Program-made: the position numbers and the translations under genes | Notes under the pieces: model-generated | The model's database searches: none | The model's input: the letters and a program-made list of their open reading frames with translations, nothing else | What the model was told of the DNA's origin: nothing | Origin: Clostridium sp. KNHs205 | GTDB lineage: Bacteria > Bacillota > Clostridia > Lachnospirales > Lachnospiraceae | Assembly: GCF_000702945.1 (NCBI RefSeq) | Contig: NZ_JNLE01000003.1 | Coordinates: 1,845,501 to 1,909,500, forward strand | Reading direction: 5' to 3' | Length of the DNA stretch: 64,000 bases | Part shown: in pieces, positions 1 through 8,895 of the stretch | How the letters are laid out: every line of letters starts with the position of its first letter | Numbering within the stretch: the stretch's first letter is position 1

Positions 1-2030
1 GCCTTACTTAATTGAACACTGGAGATATTGACAGAGACAATAAGTGATGGAAATCCATGATCTATAAGGGTTTTATTAAATATACATGCTTCTTTTAGAA
101 TCCACTCACCAAGTTCTGTAATCATGCCGCTTTCTTCTGCTATCGGTATAAATTCCACAGGATTCAGTTCACCCAGTTTCTGGTTGCGGATACGCATAAG
201 TGCCTCAAAGCCTGTCATCTTTTCTTTGCGGATATTGTATTGAGGCTGATATACCACATAGATTTCTTCGTTGGCAATGGCATGGCGTAAAACCTCGGTA
301 ATAAGGGAACTGCGGTTTAACTCTTCCTCCATGGTCACGTCAAAAAGTGTATATTTGTTTTTACCGGTATCTTTTGATTTGTACATGGCAATATCGGCAT
401 TTTTAATCAGTGTTGTATGAGTAAGCCCATTCTTTGGATACAAAGCAATTCCGATGCTCATGGATACATAGATGGACTCATTGTTTATATGAAAAGGAGT
501 TTTTAGCGATTCAATAACAGAGGCCGCAAAATCCAGGGCTTCTTTCTCGCTGTCCAGATTCTCGCGAAAAAGAAGGAATTCATCCCCTCCGGCTCTGGCC
601 AGAATATCGTCTCCGGAGGTAAGGGAGAGCAGATGGGCAGCTGTTTGTGACAACAGATTATCCCCGTATTCATGACCCAAGGTATCATTAACTGTCTTAA
701 AATCATCCAGATCCACAAAATAAACGGCATGCAGCTTATTAGACCCCGGTGAGGAAGCAATAGTCTGATTAACTCTTTCAATAAAGGACATCTTGTTAGG
801 AAGGTTCGTTAAAACATCGTGATAGGCGAGATATTCAATGTGATTATAATTAAGCCTCAATTGTTCTTCTTTGGTTATAAGCTCTTCGTGCATGGCAGAA
901 AGTTCGTTGTAGCTGCTTCTGACAATATGCAGCATTTTATTTAGATTCCTGGAGAGCTCACCGAATTCATTCCTGGATTTTATATTACTTTGTGCTTTTA
1001 GGTTACCCTCGGAAGCAACCCGCAGCGTATTTTTGATTTCAATAATGGGTTCTGTGTAAATATCAGCTATACGATTGCCGGCGAGATATATAACCAGAGA
1101 ACAGCCGATAATTCCAATGAGGAAAATATATAAGATAATTCTTGCAAGACCGGTCACACTTCCTACATCCTGTTTCATGATAATGACCCAGCCGGTATTT
1201 TTTAAGATGCTGTAGCCGTAGATGGTATCTGTTGCTTCAAAGACATATTGAAAATTTCCGGAGGCATTAGCCTTACCACTATAGAAATCAGTTACAAGCC
1301 TGCCCAGCTGATCGTCCTTTATATTGGTACCGATGTACCTGCTGTCAGGATGATAGATATAATTACCGTATTTATCCAGACAAAAGGCATAGTCCTTTTT
1401 ACCGGAGGATAAAGTACTCATATAGTCATTGAGACTTTGGAGATTCAAGGTACTAACCAGATAACCCAGAGTTATCTTACTATTCGAACGGCTCTTAATG
1501 GGAGAACCGATTTCAATGAAATACTGACTGGAGCCATTCTCCTGCTTTTTCTTAATAATACCGCTGACGCCGCAGGCTGGATTGCCCGTGGCCTTCATAT
1601 AGGATAACGTAAGGTTGTCGGATAATTTTGTATTGATGCGTTGTTTTTCTGTACTTAGGATAACGGTATTATTTGTATTAAATATTTGAATGTTCTGATA
1701 ATAGGGCATAGTATTGCTCTGACGGATTAATAAATCCATAGCATTGTTATAGAGAATTTTTTCATCGTTTTTTCCTGTGGAATCAGAGGACAGGGCAAAG
1801 GCATAATCGTAAATATCACTTTCTGTAGCAAGAAGGCTGGTTTCTGACTGTTTACCGCTAAGAAATATCTGAAGTCCCTGCTGTCCTGTTACAGCTCGTT
1901 GCTCAAGGTTTGTTTTTTCGGTCCTGATCAGCTTTCCGGTCATCAGATGATAGGAAAGTACAGAAAGGAGGATAATAGGAAGGATAGATAATATAAATAA
2001 AGTAATCCGTAAATTATTTCGAATAGACAT
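1..2030 (-). CDS. GGDEF-EAL cyclic-di-GMP enzyme with extracellular sensor, 3' end cut off by window
   Basis: Membrane-bound enzyme for synthesis and/or breakdown of cyclic di-GMP. The protein starts MSIRNN at 2030 and stays open to the window edge (676 codons seen). An N-terminal membrane helix (about residues 8-28) is followed by a roughly 260-residue extracellular region that looks like a dCache sensor, a second helix near 300 and a HAMP-like linker. The GGDEF domain carries an intact AGGDEF motif near residue 480. The EAL domain begins with FEALMR near residue 608, so the ExLxR signature is kept, but its metal-binding residues further on lie outside the window. The balance of cyclase and phosphodiesterase activity therefore cannot be judged. 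It faces away from tgt and shares the gap 2031-2502. Confidence 0.9.
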   Translation of the reverse strand, partial: MSIRNNLRITLFILSILPIILLSVLSYHLMTGKLIRTEKTNLEQRAVTGQQGLQIFLSGKQSETSLLATESDIYDYAFALSSDSTGKNDEKILYNNAMDLLIRQSNTMPYYQNIQIFNTNNTVILSTEKQRINTKLSDNLTLSYMKATGNPACGVSGIIKKKQENGSSQYFIEIGSPIKSRSNSKITLGYLVSTLNLQSLNDYMSTLSSGKKDYAFCLDKYGNYIYHPDSRYIGTNIKDDQLGRLVTDFYSGKANASGNFQYVFEATDTIYGYSILKNTGWVIIMKQDVGSVTGLARIILYIFLIGIIGCSLVIYLAGNRIADIYTEPIIEIKNTLRVASEGNLKAQSNIKSRNEFGELSRNLNKMLHIVRSSYNELSAMHEELITKEEQLRLNYNHIEYLAYHDVLTNLPNKMSFIERVNQTIASSPGSNKLHAVYFVDLDDFKTVNDTLGHEYGDNLLSQTAAHLLSLTSGDDILARAGGDEFLLFRENLDSEKEALDFAASVIESLKTPFHINNESIYVSMSIGIALYPKNGLTHTTLIKNADIAMYKSKDTGKNKYTLFDVTMEEELNRSSLITEVLRHAIANEEIYVVYQPQYNIRKEKMTGFEALMRIRNQKLGELNPVEFIPIAEESGMITELGEWILKEACIFNKTLIDHGFPSLIVSVNISSVQLSK

Positions 2031-2502
2031 AATGGTCTTCTTTCATGTGTATTTTATTTATAATTTAAAACGCTTTAATTTAGGATTTATATTTACACAT
2101 ATTTTAGCTGGCCGGTACTGCTCTGCATAAGAAATGCTATTTAACACCGCAGTCCAGGCTGTTTTTTAGGTTGCAGACAGGTGCATTATTATTGTTTGGA
2201 TAGAGTATGCTTCAACAGATTTTGGTAGTAAAACAACGATAAGTGTTTTACAAGGATGTTTTGTGGATATTATGATAATCGGATTTATATGTAATTATTT
2301 AACATATTAACAAATATACAGAAAAAAAGCAATAAAATTGGTAACAATACTATAAATTTTAGTTGAAAAAGCTTCCTGTAACAGGTATACTTGTACCAGT
2401 AGTGTGCGTCGTTTATTTTGCAGATGAACACGGGTGGGGCAAGAATTAGCAGAATCTTGTATTCTGTAATATACCCAGGGAATGAACAGATCGGAGAGTA
2501 AA
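2031..2502. other. intergenic region between divergent GGDEF-EAL gene and tgt
   Basis: AT-rich gap with no convincing gene. It holds the tgt promoter (2363-2391). An 82-codon reading frame on the minus strand here has no ribosome binding site and is read as chance. Confidence 0.6.
2363..2391 (+). promoter_or_regulatory. sigma-A-type promoter for tgt-yajC
   Basis: TTGAAA at 2363-2368 and TATACT at 2386-2391, spaced by 17 bases, about 110 bases upstream of tgt. Predicted by eye only. Confidence 0.5.
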
Positions 2503-3639
2503 ATGTACAAGTTATTAAGAAGAGACGGAAGAGCCAAGCGTGGAGAATTCCACACCGTTCATGGTACCATTCAGACCCCGGTTTTTATGAATGTTGGAAC
2601 GGTAGCAGCTATTAAAGGTGCGGTATCAACCCAGGATCTTCAAGAGATTAAAACCCAGGTGGAATTGTCCAATACTTATCACCTTCATGTCAGAACCGGT
2701 GATGAGGTAATCAAGAAACTTGGAGGACTTCATAAATTCATGGTATGGGATAAACCAATACTGACAGATTCAGGAGGCTTTCAGGTGTTTTCTCTTTCAG
2801 GACTGAGAAAGATAAAAGAGGAAGGCGTATACTTTAGTTCCCATATTGACGGCCGTAAGATATTTATGGGACCGGAAGAAAGTATGAGAATCCAATCAAA
2901 CCTTGCATCAACCATAGCTATGGCATTTGACGAATGCCCTCCGCATCCTGCTGAAAGAAGCTACATGCAGAATTCAGTGGACAGAACTACGAGATGGCTG
3001 TTACGTTGTAAGACTGAGATGGACAGACTTAATACCTTACCGGACACAATAAATAAGCAGCAGATGTTATTTGGAATAAACCAGGGCGGCACCTATAAGG
3101 ATATTCGTATAGAACATGCAAAAACCATATCAGAATTAAATCTTGACGGTTATGCACTGGGAGGGCTTGCAGTAGGAGAATCACATTCTGAAATGTATTA
3201 TATTCTTGAGGAAACAGTACCTTACCTGCCTTTGGAAAAACCCACTTACCTCATGGGTGTTGGTACACCCGAGAATATCTTGGAGTCAGTAGAGAGAGGT
3301 GTGGATTTCTTTGACTGTGTATATCCCGCAAGAAACGGAAGACATGGTCATGCTTATACCAATCACGGTAAAATGAATCTGATGAATGCCAAATATGAAC
3401 TGGATGATTCACCAATTGAAAAAGGCTGCGGTTGTCCCGTTTGCAGACAATATAGCAGAGCTTACATCAGACATCTGTTAAAAGCAAAAGAAATGTTAGG
3501 ATTAAGATTCCTGGTAACACATAATCTTTATTTCTATAACAATATGATGGAAGAAATCCGCAGTGCCATTGAAGAACAAAGGTACGCAGAATATAAGAAA
3601 AACAAGCTGGAGGGTTTCGCCCAGGGTGAACTTGCCTAA
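2503..3639 (+). CDS. tgt: queuine/preQ1 tRNA-guanine transglycosylase
   Basis: Exchanges guanine 34 in the anticodon of GUN-decoding tRNAs for preQ1, a queuosine biosynthesis step. The barrel motif TDSGGFQVFSL and the catalytic segment DFFDCVYPARNGRHG (nucleophilic Asp) are present, as is the C-terminal zinc site CGCPVC with later Cys/His. An ATG exists at 2482, but the one at 2503 has GGAGAG four bases upstream and gives MYKLLRRDGR, the usual family start, with 378 residues. yajC follows after 45 bases, the common tgt-yajC arrangement; secDF does not follow. Confidence 0.96.
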   Translation: MYKLLRRDGRAKRGEFHTVHGTIQTPVFMNVGTVAAIKGAVSTQDLQEIKTQVELSNTYHLHVRTGDEVIKKLGGLHKFMVWDKPILTDSGGFQVFSLSGLRKIKEEGVYFSSHIDGRKIFMGPEESMRIQSNLASTIAMAFDECPPHPAERSYMQNSVDRTTRWLLRCKTEMDRLNTLPDTINKQQMLFGINQGGTYKDIRIEHAKTISELNLDGYALGGLAVGESHSEMYYILEETVPYLPLEKPTYLMGVGTPENILESVERGVDFFDCVYPARNGRHGHAYTNHGKMNLMNAKYELDDSPIEKGCGCPVCRQYSRAYIRHLLKAKEMLGLRFLVTHNLYFYNNMMEEIRSAIEEQRYAEYKKNKLEGFAQGELA

Positions 3640-3684
3640 GAAGGAATATTAAACACAAGAATTATATTATTTAGGAGGAACAAG

Positions 3685-4011
3685 ATGCAAATCGGACTTT
3701 TAACACAACCAAGCGGTGCTTTGAACTTAGCCACATTAGTAATGTGGATCGTTTTCATGGTAGGAATTTTTTATTTCATGGCAATCCGTCCCCAGAAGAA
3801 ACAGCAGAAGAAAATGGACGCTATGATGTCAACCTTGGAAAACGGTGACAGCGTGGTGACCACCGGAGGATTTTACGGTGTAATCATTGATGTAATGGAA
3901 GATGTAGTAATCGTTGAATTCGGTAACAACAAGAACTGCCGTATACCTATGAAGAAATCAGCAATCGTTGAAGTTGAGAAACCTCAGTCAGCAATTGCTT
4001 CAAAAGAATAA
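3685..4011 (+). CDS. yajC: preprotein translocase accessory subunit YajC
   Basis: Small single-span membrane protein that binds SecDF near the SecYEG channel. One hydrophobic helix (residues about 13-35) ends in the hallmark IRPQKKQQKK, followed by the cytoplasmic part with LENGDSVVTTGGFYGVI. AGGAGG lies seven bases before the ATG. The 108-residue length is normal. It is probably co-transcribed with tgt and ends at a terminator shared with the convergent PHP gene. Confidence 0.95.
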   Translation: MQIGLLTQPSGALNLATLVMWIVFMVGIFYFMAIRPQKKQQKKMDAMMSTLENGDSVVTTGGFYGVIIDVMEDVVIVEFGNNKNCRIPMKKSAIVEVEKPQSAIASKE

Positions 4012-4018
4012 GGAACAC

Positions 4019-4046
4019 AAAAGGGACGCCACGGCGTCCCTTATTT
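4019..4046. terminator. bidirectional intrinsic terminator between yajC and PHP gene
   Basis: AAGGGACG and CGTCCCTT pair around a CCACGG loop. A T-rich tail follows on the plus strand, and TTTTGTG follows on the minus strand. The minus-strand gene stop lies inside it. Confidence 0.8.
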
Positions 4047-4898
4047 TAACCTCTTTTCCAATGACTCAAGGAGTGATTCAGGTATTTGTAAATTACCTTT
4101 TCCGCTACCCAGAGAAATATCCGGCTTATTCATACCATGAAAATCAGAACCGCCAGTAATAGCTAGATTATAACGATTGGCATAACGTCTGATTATGCCT
4201 TCATCAAAACCGGTATTCAAGGAATAAATAGCTTCAATGCCATCCAGCCCAAATCCGGCTAAAAGAGCAATAAGAACATCTAGCTGCTCTAAATTATACT
4301 TATACAATAAAGGATGGGCAAGCACTGCAAGCCCTCCCGCTTCATGAATCAAATCAATAGTGGCTTCCGGGGAGAGATAATCCCTGGGCACGTAATATGG
4401 AGAAGAATCATTAAGAAATCTGTCAAAAGCATCCTTGTTAGACTTCGTAAAACCATGCTCCGTCATATACTTGGCAAAATGTGCCCGGGTCAGGACAGCT
4501 TCACCTTCTGCAGCCTTTAACTTATCCACCGTGATATCAATCCCGGCACCTCTTAAATTAGCTGCCATTTTCTCATTACGTTCTTCTCTTTTGGCAACAG
4601 CCTCGTTAAGAGTCTTAATCAAAGCATTATTCTTCGTATCCAGAAACAGTCCCAGAATATGAATATCCCTGCCATTATAAGCAGCAGAGATTTCCGCACC
4701 GGGAATAATTCTTAAAGGATTGCTGGCATCGGACATTACAAGAGCAGCAGCCTGGGCTTCCGCTACACCGGCAACCGTATCATGATCCGTAAGAGCAATA
4801 GCGGATAAAGACAACGAAGCGGCAAGGCTGACAACTTCCGCCGGAGTAAGAGTACCATCCGAAGCATTAGAGTGCACGTGTAAATCAATATATTTCAT
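4041..4898 (-). CDS. PHP-domain metal-dependent phosphoesterase (TrpH/RNase AM-like)
   Basis: Predicted hydrolase of phosphoester bonds in small nucleotides or RNA 5' ends. The trinuclear metal site of the PHP family is visible in order: DLHVHSNASDGT at the N-terminus, LTDHDT, PGAEIS, VLAHPLLY and GGSDFHG near the C-terminus. The 285-residue length fits the YciV/TrpH group rather than the DNA polymerase PHP domains. It is a single gene facing tgt-yajC. The exact substrate (3',5'-bisphosphonucleotides or RNA) cannot be read from sequence. Confidence 0.9.
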   Translation of the reverse strand: MKYIDLHVHSNASDGTLTPAEVVSLAASLSLSAIALTDHDTVAGVAEAQAAALVMSDASNPLRIIPGAEISAAYNGRDIHILGLFLDTKNNALIKTLNEAVAKREERNEKMAANLRGAGIDITVDKLKAAEGEAVLTRAHFAKYMTEHGFTKSNKDAFDRFLNDSSPYYVPRDYLSPEATIDLIHEAGGLAVLAHPLLYKYNLEQLDVLIALLAGFGLDGIEAIYSLNTGFDEGIIRRYANRYNLAITGGSDFHGMNKPDISLGSGKGNLQIPESLLESLEKRLK

Positions 4899-5403
4899 AA
4901 GAGTTCTCCTATAGCACTGTATTTACTGTATATTAAGCTTTTGAGATATAGATTGACTGACTGAAAAAGAGTCAAAGTCAATCTTTAATTTTCTTTAACA
5001 AAATGTGTGGGCAATAGTGAGTTTTTTTCTTACTATTATGTGTTAACGCATCCATCTTTACTATTATGAAATAATAATCTAATTTTATTAGTGTAATAAC
5101 TCACTCTCAAAGATTGGATACAAAGGTTCAAAAAATAAGTAATGTACGTATTCCAGCTTTTGACCATCAACTGTCAATCACACATTTATTGTTTTTAATT
5201 TTAAATCATTATCTTTTACTTGTAAAGATAATACTTCACCTTGCTCATTCCCGTATATAGTATTTGAAATGAGTATATCTGAGAATAATATAAAGTGATA
5301 ACAGGTATAAGGTTGGAAAAAATATACTTTTTCTTGACTGAAATGTAAATATATGTTAATGTGGGTGAGGAACAAAGTATAAATAAATCATGGAGGGATG
5401 TAA
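4899..5403. other. AT-rich intergenic region upstream of secreted-protein gene
   Basis: About 500 bases without a supported gene. It contains a hairpin at 4950-4984 (AGATTGACT and AGTCAATCT arms) with only a weak T tail, and the promoter at 5334-5362. A 65-codon minus-strand frame at 5178-5375 has no ribosome binding site. Confidence 0.5.
5334..5362 (+). promoter_or_regulatory. possible extended -10 promoter for secreted-protein gene
   Basis: TTGACT at 5334-5339, then 17 bases, then TAATGT preceded by TGT. The -35 is good and the -10 weak, rescued by an extended TGN. Confidence 0.35.
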
Positions 5404-5973
5404 ATGAGTAGGAAATTGAAGTTGTTATTTAGTTTAATGGTTTGTGTAGTGATAATGGGTGTTATGCCAATGAATGTGCTTGCAGAGACGTATACTGACG
5501 AGTATCAAGCAGCAATAGTTAGAATTAATGAAAAATATGGAGTAGATTTTAAATTAAGTTATATACATAAAGAGCAAATTACTGTAGAAGAATTTGAATC
5601 AAAACTGAATGAATTAGCAATTGCCCAAACTGTTTCAAATAATAAAGAACGATTTGGAATTACAGCTGAAAGCACAATGTCTACTGTGACTAAAACAAGA
5701 ACAAAAGATTCACAGGATTTACCTTCTCATTTTTCTCTTACACTAACATATGATGTGACTTCCAATAGAGTTAGTAATTTAAGAAATGCTGAAATTAATT
5801 ACAAAGCAGCAGCTATATTGGGCAATGTATATCTTACAAATATATCAAGTCCAACGTATAAAACTTTAGATAGTGGAAGAACAGCGACCGTAAAATATAC
5901 AGCGACAGTTCATTTTGATTCTATTTTTGGAGTTGATGCAACTTTATATGCAGAGTATGGATATGATGCATAA
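5404..5973 (+). CDS. small secreted protein of unknown function
   Basis: Product not recognised. The 189-residue protein has a typical signal peptide: MSRKLK, a hydrophobic core to about residue 22, and a likely cut after VLA. The mature part starts ETYTDEYQ and includes a helical segment with KYGV and VEEFESKLNELA, then a threonine-rich, probably beta-rich domain (roughly residues 95-189) with SHFSLTLTYDVTS and GRTATVKYTATVHF. GGAGG precedes the ATG. The gene is single, with its own promoter and strong terminator. Codon use is more AT-rich than in the flanking housekeeping genes, which may reflect transfer. Confidence 0.75.
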   Translation: MSRKLKLLFSLMVCVVIMGVMPMNVLAETYTDEYQAAIVRINEKYGVDFKLSYIHKEQITVEEFESKLNELAIAQTVSNNKERFGITAESTMSTVTKTRTKDSQDLPSHFSLTLTYDVTSNRVSNLRNAEINYKAAAILGNVYLTNISSPTYKTLDSGRTATVKYTATVHFDSIFGVDATLYAEYGYDA

Positions 5974-6002
5974 GCAATATCCTGTAATAAAGTAAAAATA
6001 TT

Positions 6003-6027
6003 TAAGCACCCTAAGGGGTGCTTTTTC
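6003..6027 (+). terminator. intrinsic terminator after secreted-protein gene
   Basis: AAGCACCC and GGGTGCTT arms with a four-base loop, followed by TTTTTC. Confidence 0.85.
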
Positions 6028-6117
6028 TATATGAAAAAACACCAAGATAATATAAAGGTAATAATATGTATTTTTATTGCAGAAAATAAACTAAGATTCC
6101 ATCTTACCAGGTACCCA

Positions 6118-6349
6118 GATGATTGGAGGGGCTGTCTGGTAGTTTTGTATTGAAAGGTTCCTTATGACACTTAAGCGCCAGTAACTGTGAATAGGTTAAA
6201 TAGTGCCACTGTCTGAGCACAATAACCTGCCACGGCCATAACCGTACAGCGAGTTTGGCACTCTTTAACCTGCCATGAACAGTTACTGGCGCTTTAGTGG
6301 AATAAGGGTCCTTGAACAACAAAACGGACAGACAGCCCCTCCAATCATC
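6118..6349 (+). repeat. giant hairpin element, copy A (232 nt)
   Basis: The two halves are reverse complements with small bulges. The outer arms are GATGATTGGAGGGGCTGTCT and its complement; the inner arms include GCGCCAGTAACTGT. The apical part holds TGTCTGAGC and AGCGAGTTTGGCAC, separated by about 35 bases. The right side is flanked by GTCCCC. It is related to copies B, C and D in this window. It lies between the terminator of the secreted-protein gene and the SCIFF locus. Frames crossing it are chance. Confidence 0.85.
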
Positions 6350-6469
6350 GTCCCCTTCCAAAGCCCCCCTCCCCCCCTTTTCCCACAATCATTCACAAAA
6401 ATTCACATTCCAGGTCATATACTAAGGACATGAAAAATATAATACTGTATAAATGTATGGAGGTATTTC

Positions 6470-6844
6470 ATGGACAAAGTACTTCACCGGAATTCCAAAG
6501 TAACCGTCGCGTTAAAGAATCTTCTCTTTTCTTATGTCATAACCGTACTTATGATACTGCTGCTCTCTTTCCTTATGCTTAAGCTGGACGTATCCAATAA
6601 AATATTAAGCGGAGGCATCATAGCGACCTATATCCTCTCGACCTTTCTGGGAGGCTTCCTGTTCGGGAAAAGTGCCGAGCATAAAAGGTTTCTGTGGGGA
6701 CTAATGATGGGAGGGCTTTATTTTGCCATCCTGCTGTTAGCATCAATACTGACCGGTTCCGTAATGGGAATGGAACCTGCCAGAGTATTTACAGTCATGC
6801 TATTATGCCTGTTCGGAGGGATGCTGGGAGGCATGGTGAGCTGA
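6470..6844 (+). CDS. TIGR04086-type membrane protein of the SCIFF locus
   Basis: A 124-residue protein with about four membrane helices (roughly residues 16-38, 48-68, 76-98 and 104-122). Its position immediately upstream of the SCIFF precursor and its size and character match the TIGR04086 family, which I recall as a conserved neighbour of SCIFF. GGAGG precedes the ATG. Function is unknown; a role in export or handling of the modified peptide is only inference. Confidence 0.75.
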   Translation: MDKVLHRNSKVTVALKNLLFSYVITVLMILLLSFLMLKLDVSNKILSGGIIATYILSTFLGGFLFGKSAEHKRFLWGLMMGGLYFAILLLASILTGSVMGMEPARVFTVMLLCLFGGMLGGMVS

Positions 6845-6936
6845 AAATTTCTCTTTTCAAATCTTGGAGGCTATGGTATAATAAGCTTTGAATTTTGGAT
6901 ATTATCATCCATAGGGAAAATATAAGGAGGAAACTC

Positions 6937-7083
6937 ATGAAACGTATTAAGACTTTAAATACAAGAAATCTTAAAGAGTCCATGAAGAAGGGCGGATGCG
7001 GCGAGTGCCAGACTTCTTGCCAGTCAGCATGTAAGACATCCTGCACAGTAGGAAATCAGAGCTGCGAGAACGATAATAGATAA
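6937..7083 (+). CDS. scfA: SCIFF six-cysteine ribosomal peptide precursor
   Basis: A 48-residue precursor with a basic leader (MKRIKTLNTRNLKES) and six cysteines at residues 21, 24, 28, 32, 36 and 43. This is the 'six cysteines in forty-five residues' pattern of SCIFF, which is nearly universal in Clostridia. In studied members the maturase forms thioether links from cysteines; the final function is not known. AGGAGG lies six bases before the ATG. It sits between the TIGR04086-type gene and the maturase. Confidence 0.95.
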   Translation: MKRIKTLNTRNLKESMKKGGCGECQTSCQSACKTSCTVGNQSCENDNR

Positions 7084-7159
7084 TAATCCTGCAGTATACA
7101 TAAGTAATGCAAGGTAGTACTAAGGTTACTGATAAAGTTGATAATTAATCATGTAAACT

Positions 7160-7190
7160 AAGCAGCGTCTTACAGTCGCTGCTTATTCCT
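7160..7190 (+). terminator. hairpin between scfA and scfB, possible attenuator
   Basis: AAGCAGCG and CGCTGCTT arms with a nine-base loop and a short T-rich tail (ATTCCTT). The weak tail suggests partial termination or mRNA processing, which would favour the peptide over its enzyme. Confidence 0.5.
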
Positions 7191-7225
7191 TGTGCATGGA
7201 TAAATGCACATAGAAGGAGGAAATT

Positions 7226-8680
7226 TTGGTTCACCAGTATAAAAATAACGGCTATAATATTGTGCTGGACGTTAACAGCGGCATGGTCCATGTGGTGGAT
7301 GATTTAATTTATGATATTATAGAAGGATACAACAAGGCTTCCAGAGATGCTAAGCATAAAGTAAGCAAGGAAGACAGAGAAGCCATAATCAATCATATAG
7401 CGGATAAATACAAAGGAGAGGAATATACCTCTTTATTTGAAGAATATAAGGAACAAGCAGACCCGGTAGTTACGGCGGTAACCGAAGCCTTATCCGAAGT
7501 AGAAGAGCTGATAACGGAAGGTGCTCTGTTTACTGAGGATATCTATGAGAATTACATATCGGAATTTAAGAACCGTTCAACGGTTGTAAAAGCACTTTGC
7601 CTTCATATAGCACATGACTGTAATCTTGCCTGCAAGTATTGCTTCGCGGAAGAGGGCGAATACCAGGGAAGACGTGCACTGATGAGCTATGAGGTTGGGA
7701 AGCAGGCCCTGGACTTCCTGATTACCAGTTCCGGTAACAGAAAGAACCTGGAGGTAGATTTCTTTGGCGGTGAACCGCTGATGAATTTTGACGTAGTGAA
7801 AAGACTGGTGGAATACGGAAGAGAGCAGGAAGTAATTCATAACAAAAAGTTCCGCTTCACCCTTACTACAAATGGAATTCTGTTAAATGATGATATCATG
7901 GAATTTGCTAATAAAGAAATGAGCAATGTGGTATTAAGCATTGATGGCCGTAAAGAGGTAAATGACATGATGCGTCCTTCCAGAAACGGTAAAGGAAGCT
8001 ATGATGTTATCATTCCCAAATTCAAGAAACTTGCTGAAAGCAGAAACCAGAAAAACTATTATGTAAGAGGAACCTTTACCCATAATAATCTGGACTTCTC
8101 AGAAGATGTTATACATCTGGCAGAGAACGGCTTTAAGCAGATCTCCGTTGAGCCGGTAGTGGCTTTACCCGAAGAAAACTATTCCTTAAAGGAAGAGGAC
8201 TTAGAAAAGATTTATGAAGAATATGATAAGCTGGCAGCTTATATTCTCGAAAGGAAACAAAAAGGGGAAGGCTTTAACTTCTTCCATTTCATGATAGATT
8301 TATCCGGCGGTCCCTGCGTTGCCAAAAGACTGTCAGGCTGCGGTTCAGGAACCGAATATATGGCGGTAACTCCCTGGGGTGATTTATATCCCTGCCATCA
8401 GTTTGTTGGAGAAGAAAAATACCTGATGGGAAATGTCTTTGAAGGAGTGAAGCAAAAGGAGATGCAGGAAGAATTCAAGTGCTGCAACGTATACTCCAAG
8501 GAAAATTGCAAAGAATGTTTTGCCAAATTCTATTGCAGCGGCGGCTGTGCTGCCAATTCTTATAAGTTCCATGGCAGCATCCATGATACTTATGATATCG
8601 GCTGCAAGCTTCAGAAGAAACGTGTGGAATGCGCACTCATGATAAAAGCAGCAGAGGCTTCTCTTTCAGAGGAAGCTTAA
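7226..8680 (+). CDS. scfB: SCIFF radical SAM maturase
   Basis: Radical S-adenosylmethionine enzyme that modifies the ScfA precursor. The TTG start at 7226 has AAGGAGG five bases upstream and gives the typical N-terminus VHQYKNNGYN, a peptide-recognition region. The radical SAM cluster motif is at Cys132, Cys136 and Cys139 (CNLACKYC), followed by FFGGEP. The C-terminal third carries the cysteine-rich SPASM-like region for extra Fe-S clusters (CVAKRLSGCGSG, then NCKECFAKFYCSGGCAA and a late Cys). The 484-residue length is normal for the family. It ends at a strong terminator. Confidence 0.95.
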   Translation: MVHQYKNNGYNIVLDVNSGMVHVVDDLIYDIIEGYNKASRDAKHKVSKEDREAIINHIADKYKGEEYTSLFEEYKEQADPVVTAVTEALSEVEELITEGALFTEDIYENYISEFKNRSTVVKALCLHIAHDCNLACKYCFAEEGEYQGRRALMSYEVGKQALDFLITSSGNRKNLEVDFFGGEPLMNFDVVKRLVEYGREQEVIHNKKFRFTLTTNGILLNDDIMEFANKEMSNVVLSIDGRKEVNDMMRPSRNGKGSYDVIIPKFKKLAESRNQKNYYVRGTFTHNNLDFSEDVIHLAENGFKQISVEPVVALPEENYSLKEEDLEKIYEEYDKLAAYILERKQKGEGFNFFHFMIDLSGGPCVAKRLSGCGSGTEYMAVTPWGDLYPCHQFVGEEKYLMGNVFEGVKQKEMQEEFKCCNVYSKENCKECFAKFYCSGGCAANSYKFHGSIHDTYDIGCKLQKKRVECALMIKAAEASLSEEA

Positions 8681-8700
8681 AAGATTATCAATAGAAGGAT

Positions 8701-8757
8701 AATGCCTGTTGGGCAGTCAGTAATGAGACTGCCTTGTACAGGCATTCTCTGTTTTTA
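8701..8757 (+). terminator. intrinsic terminator after scfB
   Basis: Nested hairpin: outer arms AATGCCTGT and ACAGGCATT, inner arms GGGCAGTC and GACTGCC, then TCTCTGTTTTT. Confidence 0.8.
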
Positions 8758-8895
8758 GTTACAATGAAATCGAAGATAGTTTTCGAACTTATTTATGGGG
8801 GTATTCTGTTTTGTCCGCCTCTTCGTGGCAGCTAGGATTGTACCATAAATTGAAAGGAGAAAATATCATACGATTTCAATGGAAAGGAGACACCT

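Noticed and set aside
6104..6388. 94-codon minus-strand frame
   Set aside because: It lies wholly over giant hairpin A, has no ribosome binding site, and the frame is a by-product of the inverted repeat.
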